This document shows positions 52,101 to 61,100 of a stretch of 64,000 nucleotides of DNA, piece after piece. Location of the stretch: contig NC_092575.1 of assembly GCF_037975245.1 (NCBI RefSeq), positions 21,219,841 through 21,283,840 on the forward strand, given 5' to 3'. A program made the translations under genes and the position numbers. The notes under the pieces are model-generated. The model was given only the letters and a program-made list of their open reading frames with translations, was not told the DNA's origin and did not search any database. This DNA comes from Apostichopus japonicus (lineage: Eukaryota; Echinodermata; Holothuroidea; Aspidochirotida; Stichopodidae). Numbering within the stretch: position 1 is the stretch's first letter; every line of letters begins with the position of its first letter.

Positions 52101-55100
52101 TATTTATATTATGGGGTGGTGAGGGTAGACAAGTTGTTGTTTACTCTCTATCTGGGGGTCATTCTGCCATCTCTGGGGGTCATTCATCCATCTCTGGGGG
52201 TCATATCTTGGCTTCTTTTAAAGTTCCTGATGATTCCATGAGAATCAGGATCAATAATAACATAAACAGATTGTTTTTGGTTATCAGCACAACTGGAGAA
52301 GTCTATGAATATCACACAGTAAGTACTGATAAAGGAAATATAGGCCTATGGTCAAAATTAGGAATATTAATCACTTTTATTAAAGCAATCCTTTGATTGA
52401 AGCTCAACAAATTGGGTATCATTCTATGCGAACAAGTGTCGAGAAGACACTTTTAGATGTTTTGAGATCTAGTTTGCAAAATTTAATGAAAAATAAGGGC
52501 ACAATTTTTCTTTGGGATTTGCTGATTCTGGTAAGGTTGTCATGGAAAGTGTTTTGTACTCTCAATTAAAATTGGTTTTCCTTATTTTCTCAGTCTTAAT
52601 TGCTTCAAAAATAAACAAAATTGTTGCTGGTGAATGCGGAATTTATTGTTAACAAAAATGTCACTTTTTTGTTAAGATTGAGATCAAAATGGTGGAAAAG
52701 TAAGTGCAATTTTAAAAAAAAATTTAGGCCATTGGACTTTTGATGCCTGTTGCAATAATAGAGCAACATACAAAATTTGGGAAATATTTTTTCTTATTTT
52801 CTGACTATGCAACCTGCTAATTTTTACAAATATGATACTAGTGAATGCGGAATTTTATTGTTAACACAAATATCACTTGCTTGTTAAGATGGAGATCAAA
52901 ATGGTGGAAAAGTAAGTGCAATTTTTTTTTTTAATTTAGGCCATTGGATTTTTGATGCCTGTTGCAATAATAGAGCAACATACAAAATTTGGGAAATATT
53001 TTTTCTTATTTTCTGACTATACAACCTGCTAATTTGAACAAATATGATACTAGTGAATGCGGAATTTTATTGTTAACACAAATATCACATGTTTGTTAAG
53101 ATGGAGATCAAAATGGTGGAAAAGTATATGTAATTTTTTTTTTTAAAATTTAGGCCGTTGGATTCATGTTGCCTGTTGCAATAATAGAGCAACATACACA
53201 ATTTGGAATATATTTTTTCCTATTTTCTGACTATACAACCTGCTAATTTGAACAAATATGATACTAGTGAATGCGGAATTTTATTGTTAACACAAATATC
53301 ACATGTTTGTTAAGATGGAGATCAAAATGGTGGAAAATTAGGGGAATTTTTTTTTTACATTTAGGCCATTGGATTCTTGTTGACTTTCCAATATTAGAGC
53401 ATCATACATGGAAATATTTTTTCTTTTTTTCTGACTATACAAGCTGCTAATTTTGATAAAATTTTGATCAGTGAATGCGGAATTTAATTAAGAACACAAC
53501 TATTACTTGTTTGTTAAGAGGGAGATTAAAATGGTGGAAAATTAAGTGCAAAATTTTATGAAACATTTAGGCCATTGGATGCTTGTTGCACTTTGTTACA
53601 CACACAATTTGTAAAACATTTTTCTTATTTTCAGAGCATACAATCTGCTAATTTTTAAAATATTTGATAGTAGTGAATGTGAAATATTGTAATTAATGCA
53701 ATAAGTGCTATTTTTATGGGCAAAGATTTTTATAGTGATTATCTGGGCCCAACATTCTATGAAAAGGGATGCAAAATGCACGTTGCAAAAGTATAGTTCC
53801 TTTCATTAATTTTGGCTCTCAAATCTGCTGAAATATACACATTTGACAATACTGAATGCACACTGTTGTTAAGAACACAACAGGTTCAATTTTCCTTAAA
53901 ATGAGGTAAAATTCAAGACAAAGGGCAATATTTTTATATTAATTTAATAGGCAATAGTGATTAGTTCAATTGGCTCTAGTGCACATGTATAGCAAATACT
54001 GCAGTGATGATACCTTGATTTGATCACAGTCTTTAAGTTTTGATAAAATGGTATGACACAAGCTTCCTTCTATTTTAGGATGTAGGGTGGTTTATTTAGG
54101 TGAAAATTAGTCAGGAATGCAGAGAAACTAATGTATTACTGCAGTGTCTTCCTGTCAATTTTGTGACAATAGACATCACTTTGTGTAAGTGAAGATACAC
54201 AATATCCTACTCAATTGTTTTAATATGCAGTACATTAATTAACTAAATTTAGAGAAGATCCCCATTCATTGGCTGTCACCAAGCACACAGTGTAATATAT
54301 ATGCAATTACTATGCACATGTATGTAATGTGATCAATGCTACCCATGCATGAGAAAGCACTACCACATTTCAACCAGTGTAAGAACAATAGTCTTCCTGT
54401 AAAAGGCCTTTTTGGTTCCTTGCTTGAAAGCAAAGGAACCTATGTATTCAGGTATGTGTGTGTGTGTGTGGCGCTTTAGCTTGTATGCTCGATAACTCAA
54501 CAAGGGAAAGTTGGACTTAACTCAAACTTGGTACATTATATAGATCCGCCATTGTGAGAAGGTATGCCCTATTGTTTTTGGTGCCTGTGAAGGTCACCAA
54601 AGGTCAGTTAGAGGCCAAAAACCCAAATATTGAAAACAGCAATAACTCCCATTGACAGGGTCTGACATGGTTGATATTCAATTTTGGGAGTAGTTGTGAA
54701 TGGGGTGAGGGATCGTTTCCAAACATAACAGTCACGTGATCAAAGGTCAACAAAGGTCAATTAGTGGTCAAAAACTAGTATATTTGCACTAACTTGAGAA
54801 CAAAACGTCTGTGACGGTTGGGATATACGCTATTGTAAACCAGAAGTCGACCCGCGTCTAGGTGACCTTTCACCTCAGGTTGACCTCCAGTGACCTTTAT
54901 TAGTTTCTTTGGTTATTTGAAATTTCGTGGCCATAATCTGATCTCCCGATCCAAACTGTCCATAGCTGACCCCTGTGCGACCTTCGTGTGCGAAGTTATC
55001 AGTTATCAGCGTGTCACACTACATCTGACCGTGAGGTCAAAAGGTCAAAGGTCAAATCTTGAAAAATATGCTCATTTTAGGAGATACATGGAAAAAAAAA

Positions 55101-58100
55101 ACCCTTGTCAGTATTTTGATATATAAACATGATAGAGCTTCTGGTGCTCTATAGAGGAAACCAACTCCCGCTTCAATCGGACACCCAGTTCTCAAGTTAT
55201 AACGGGCCAAAGGTTGGATGTGATACCTTATTAGCAATAACATTGTGTGTGTACATTGGAGCACATAACAAATTTAGGACAGATTTCACATCATCGAGTA
55301 GAACATTTTTGATTAAAACCATTAGGTCATCCAAGGTCAATCAAGGTCATTCAAGGTTGCTTATATGTGCAAAAAACTGCCAACAAATTTCTGCAACAAC
55401 TTCTAGTCACCAAGTCTGACATGGCTGATATATTGGGACAAGTTGTAAATGTAGTAGGGGCACGTGTTCCAAAATAACCGTTATATGATCCAAGGTCACA
55501 AAAGGTCAATTACGGGTCAAAAGGTTCTTTTTTGGTAATAACTTATGAAACTCCCACTGAGAGGGTCTGACATGGTTGATATTTTGGGAGTAGTTGTGAA
55601 TGGAGTAAGAGATCATTTCAAAATGTAAGGGTCTTGTGATTCAAGGTCAACAAAGGTCAATTAGGGGTCAAAAACTAGTATTTTTGCAATAACTTGAGAA
55701 CAAAATGTCCGTCAATGTTGGGAGTTACACTATTGTAATCCAATAGTCGACCCGCATCTAGGTGACCTTTGATCTAAGGTTGACCTCCGGTGACCTTTAA
55801 AAGTTTCTTGGTTATTTGAATTTTCGTGGCCATAATTGGATCTCAAATGTACCTTCCGATCCAAACTGTCCATAGTTGACCCCTCTGCGACCTTCATGTG
55901 CGAAGTTATCAGTTTATAAAAAAATAAATACGTACAGTTAGGATGGTCGTACAGACTTGTTGCGTTTTGGAATCATTGTGTCACACTACATCTGACCGTG
56001 AGGTCAAAAGGTCAAATCTTGAAAAATATGCTCATTTTAGGAGATACGTGAAAGAAAAAAAAAGAACCTAGTCAGTATTTTGATATATACACGATAGAGC
56101 TTTTGGTGCTCTATAGAGGAAACCAACTCCCGCTTCAATCGGACCCCCATTTCTCAAGTTATGACGGGCCAAAGGTTGGATGTGATACCTTATTAGCAAT
56201 AACATTGTGTGTGTACATTAGAGCACATAACAAATTTAGGACAGATTTCACATCATCGAGTAGAACATTTTGATAAAAATCATCAGGTCATCCAAGGTCA
56301 TTCAAGGTTGCTTATGTGCAACAAACCGCCAATTTATGCTAATTTTTGCAACAACTTCTAGTCACAAAGTCTGACGTGGCTGATATTTTGGGACAAGTTG
56401 TAAATGTAGTTGGGGCACATTTTCCAAAATAACTGTTATGTGATCCAAGGTCACAAAAGGTCAACTATGGGTCAAAATGTTTAGTTTGTTTGTAATAACT
56501 TGTGAAACTCCCTCTGACATCCGGTTGATATTTTGGGACTAGTTGTAAATGAGGTAAGGGATCGTTTCCAAACATAAGGGTCATGTGAACCAATGTCAAC
56601 AAAGGTCAATTAGGGGTCACAAGCTAGTACTTTGCAATAACTTGAGAACAAAATGTCCATCAAGGTTGGAAGTTACGCTATTGTAATCCAATAGTCGACC
56701 CGCATCTAGGTGACCATTGACCTCAGGTTGACCTCCGGTGACCTTTAATGTTTCTCTCCAGTTGATTAGTTGAATTTTCATGGCCATATTCCGATCTCAA
56801 TTGTCCATAAGTTGACTACAAATGCGTTCTTTGTTATGAAGCTGTATATAGCTCATAGTGCAGTAGCTGCACATTCAAATTAGGGTATACAGCAATCTTA
56901 AGACTTGACAGTGCGTCTGGACTTTATTCAGGCATTGGAGCTGCAGCACATGTATATAGTTGAGCTGTGCAACTAACAAGCACGTAACCTATAGTGCTTC
57001 TAAGATAGTTGTTTACTCATTGAGTACATGTCTAATGCAAGATTTTAGGATTAAATAAATGAATCTTCTGTAAGTAAAATACTGTGTAAACTACAACATC
57101 AATGATTGACATAGTAATTAATATGTAAACTCATGTTAAACAACACTATTAAGAATTAAGGAAAATGTGATAGGTAAGAAGGGGGGTAGGAGAGGGTTTA
57201 GTGTGTGTCTTAATGTTACTGATGACCAACAATGCCCAGAATAGAAGACACTTTAAGTAGTTCTGAGTCCATGTTCACGTTCACAAAGTAACATGGGTCA
57301 CAATTTAGTGTTCATTGGTTAAACTTGAAGAAAAATGTTTAGCCCAATACACTATAATTTAAATTTGGTGTCTCATGTATAAATCTACTCTGCCTGATAC
57401 AGCTTCATGTATAGAAGCATGCACGGTCTGAAAAATCAATCCATCCATTGTCAGCTTTGAACACTTTTACTTTATTCGGATTTCAGAAATAAATATATTA
57501 TATATATTGCAGTTAAAGAAACTCAGGTAAACCAAAATCACATTATCCACACCATCATAAAATATATTAAAATAAATCCATCACTTTGAATATGTTGTTG
57601 CCTCAATGCGTCAATTTTCTACATCTATTTTGTTTTCTGCTACCAAATATATATTAATTTTGTTTTTGTTGTCTTTTTTTATAGAGTGACATCTTTACTT
57701 TTGAAAACTTCCTGATCCACTCAGAGTCATTGATTGAGAAAGATGACTGTCAGAAACTACTTGACTACTTTAAGGTTCCAGCTAAGGAGTCAAAGGACAT
57801 TATTGAGAGTGATGCACCCTTTTCTTCCTTTGTCCACCATCTCAGAGAGGCAGGGAAGGTCTCTGTCGATGACATCAGCCATTTAATGACAGCATGCTCT
57901 GACAAAGGACTGAGTAAATTGGTGGCAGTATTGACTGTCTACCAACAAGTTCAAGGTGTAGTATGTTTATATCAGAGAGTTTAGCAAGTTACATATGTTA
58001 TGAATCGCGAAACATGCAAACGCATTGCCTACACAAAGAATAGATCTACAGTATGTGATTTGAGGTAATATACTATTGTATTAACTTAACTTAATTAACC

Positions 58101-61100
58101 CATGGTTGATATAAGATGGACCCGCCATCAATATCCTTTGATACAAATAACCTGATAAATGAGTTGGCAAGAAATTGAATAACCTAATGGCCTGTAATGT
58201 ATGTACTTCAAATCCAGAAAGATAATCCAATTTGGATGTTCAGAAGTGTAATTATTCATGTTTAATGCATTGTCAAGGTCTTGCACCACAGTCAAATCTT
58301 TGCATAAGTCTGTTACTGATGGGATACACTCAAAAGTTTGATTTGGGATATGTTTAGACAAGATTGGTAAAAATTTGGAAATTCAACTCCTTTTAAAATG
58401 TTGTAATTTATTATCCTTGAATTTGATATATTGGAGGATCATTTAAGGGACTTGAATTTTTTGCTCAGAATCAGGGCGAGAATCAACAATAAGGAAAGTG
58501 AAAGATTTGCAGTGTCACCTCAAACAACATACTAAAGTATGACCAAATGTGAGCTCACCAACTTTGGTGCAAGTTTGTCACAATATTTTCCTGGAAGTTT
58601 TTACTGCATACATTATATTAACATACATTGAACTGTGTTTACTTACATGACTAAATTTCTTGGGTGGAAGACAATCTTTAACCATGTTTGTATCTTATAT
58701 GGTTGTTTCAGATTCATGGTGGACCAAAAAAAGACTCAAGGATCAACTAAAGGCATTAGAAGACACAAGGCAGGAACTCTCTCACAAACTGACTAAATCA
58801 GAAGATGAAAAACAACAACTTACTGGAAGACTAAAGGCATCAGAAGAGGAAAGACAGCAATTCAAAGATACATTGAAGACAACAGAGGAGGACAGACAAC
58901 AATTGAAAGATACATTGAAGACAACAGAGGAGGACAGACAACAATTGAAAGATACATTGAAGACAACAGAGGAAGAAAGACAACAGCTGACTGGAAGACT
59001 AAAGACAACAGAGGAGGAAAAACAACAATACAGAGATAAATTGAAGACAACAGAGGAGGAAAGACAACAGTTGAAAGTTGCACTGAAGGCAACAGAGGAG
59101 GAAAGACAACAGCTAACTGGAAGACTAAAGACAACAGAGGAGGAAAGACAACAATTAAAAGATACATTGAAGACAACAGAGGAGGAAAGACAACAGCTGA
59201 CTGGAAGACTAAAGACAACAGAGGAAGAAAGACAACAATTAAAAGATACATTGAAGACAACAGAGGAGGAAAGACAGCAGCTGACTGGAAGACTAAAGAC
59301 AACAGAGGAAGAAAGACAACAATTAAAAGATAAATTGAAGACAACAGAGGAGGAAAGACAACAGTTGCAAGTTGCATTGAAGGCAACAGAGGAAGACAGA
59401 AAACATCTAACTGGAAGTCTAAAGACAACAGAGGAGGAAAGACAACAGCTGACTGGAAGACTAAATACAACAGAGGAGGAAAGACAACAGCTGACTGGAA
59501 GACCAAAGACAGCAGAGGAGGAAAAACAACAATTCAGAGATAAATTGAAGACAGCAGAGGAGGAAAGACAACAGTGGAAAGTTGCACTGCAGGCAACAGA
59601 GGAGGAAAGACAACAGCTGACTGGAAGACTAAAGACAACAGAGGAGGAAAGACAACAATTAAAAGATACATTGAAGACAACAGAGGAGGAAAGACAACGG
59701 CTGACTGGAAGACTAAAGACAACAGAGGAAGAAAGACAACAATTGAAAGATACATTGAAGACAACAGAGGAAGAAGGAAAACAGCTGACTGGAAGACTAA
59801 AGACAACAGAGGAAGAAAGACAACAATTAAAAGATACATTGAAGACAACAGAGGAAGAAAGACAACAGCTGACTGGAAGACTAAAGACAACAGAGGAGGA
59901 AAGACAACACTTCAGAGACCGATTGAATACAACTGAAAACATACTGAAGACACTGAAGGATGCGAAGGACGAATTAATTCAGCAGCAGAAAGAGGTTAGA
60001 CTTCACATAGCATTTTATTATACAGTAGATAACTGATGACCAAGTTACCTAACTTGGTTCATGAGAAATTTAGTCACTTTGAACAAGACTACCCTTCTGC
60101 TTGATCGAGTAGTATAAAGTGAATTTGTAAGTTACCATTTGCAAACAAAACATGTATTTTCAGTTTATGATGTCCAACAGTAGAGGTCGAATGATGAACA
60201 TATTAACACCTCTTTTTCTCCAGAATTTGTACAAGCATGATATTTAGTTCATATGATGTACATTAACTCTACACGTATTTATAGAGGTCAAAAGTCATTT
60301 GAGGTTAAGCTATGTCAATCAAAACATGTAACGGTAAGACAATAAAAAAGTAGAAATTAACAAAGACCCATCTAGGCGTGAAACTTGTACATCACAAGTT
60401 CAAGATCCCTATTGTACTTAATCTTTAATTGCTTCACCTAGCCTATATGTCTCTCTGTTTTCACACAGGTAAACAAATTTAATCCCTTTATCTCAGGAAC
60501 AGATCTTCGAGAGTGTAATGCATGGTGTGATGCTTTGTTGATATCTCTACTTAACTGAAGCTACACTGCATTGTTCTAATTGTTTAGTTACAAGAGGTAA
60601 TTTAAGTTATCTAGCAAAGGTAAACAGAGGAGTCCTGTATGTGCTATGGCACAATATGTAGTACAATATTATGGGACTTATTGACCATCAAAACATAAAA
60701 TTAATCAAGCTAATAGATATAATTTAACCTCTGTCCTTCAATGTAATAGGCCTACATTCCTAATATTCTAGAACAGTAGTTCCATCATTCATGGCAATTC
60801 CTTTTGAAGGCAATTTGGTCACAGTTCTCTGCACTAATTTATTGTAAACATGTGATTTTCTGAGACAGGTAGTAATTTTGCAATTAGTCACACCCCAAGT
60901 ATAGGTCAAAAGGTTATCAGTTCAGCCTGCCTGAAAATAAATATGAAGAAGTTTGTCAACTTGGAGAATACAGTATGTTCTCTTCAGACATTGGCTACTT
61001 CAATGCTAGTATAAATTTTAATTTGTGGTTAGTAACCACTGGGAGGTGCATCCTTCTTGTCTCATTCATTGTGTTGTTTACATGACAGGAGCTGGAAGAG

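Larger units (their letters stand above)
52319..57684 (+). other. Gene 2 intron 2
   Basis: GTAAGT to TTTTTTTATAG, about 5.4 kb. It holds two tandem repeats described separately (52440-53740 and 54411-56830). 56831-57684 is unremarkable AT-rich sequence. Confidence 0.6.

Noticed and set aside
58782-59942. 386-codon and other minus-strand frames, and a 120-codon plus-strand frame, opposite the coiled-coil exon
   Set aside because: The 42-bp repeat keeps other frames open. The Cys/Ser/Val-rich antisense product is the mirror of the Glu/Gln-rich coding repeat.
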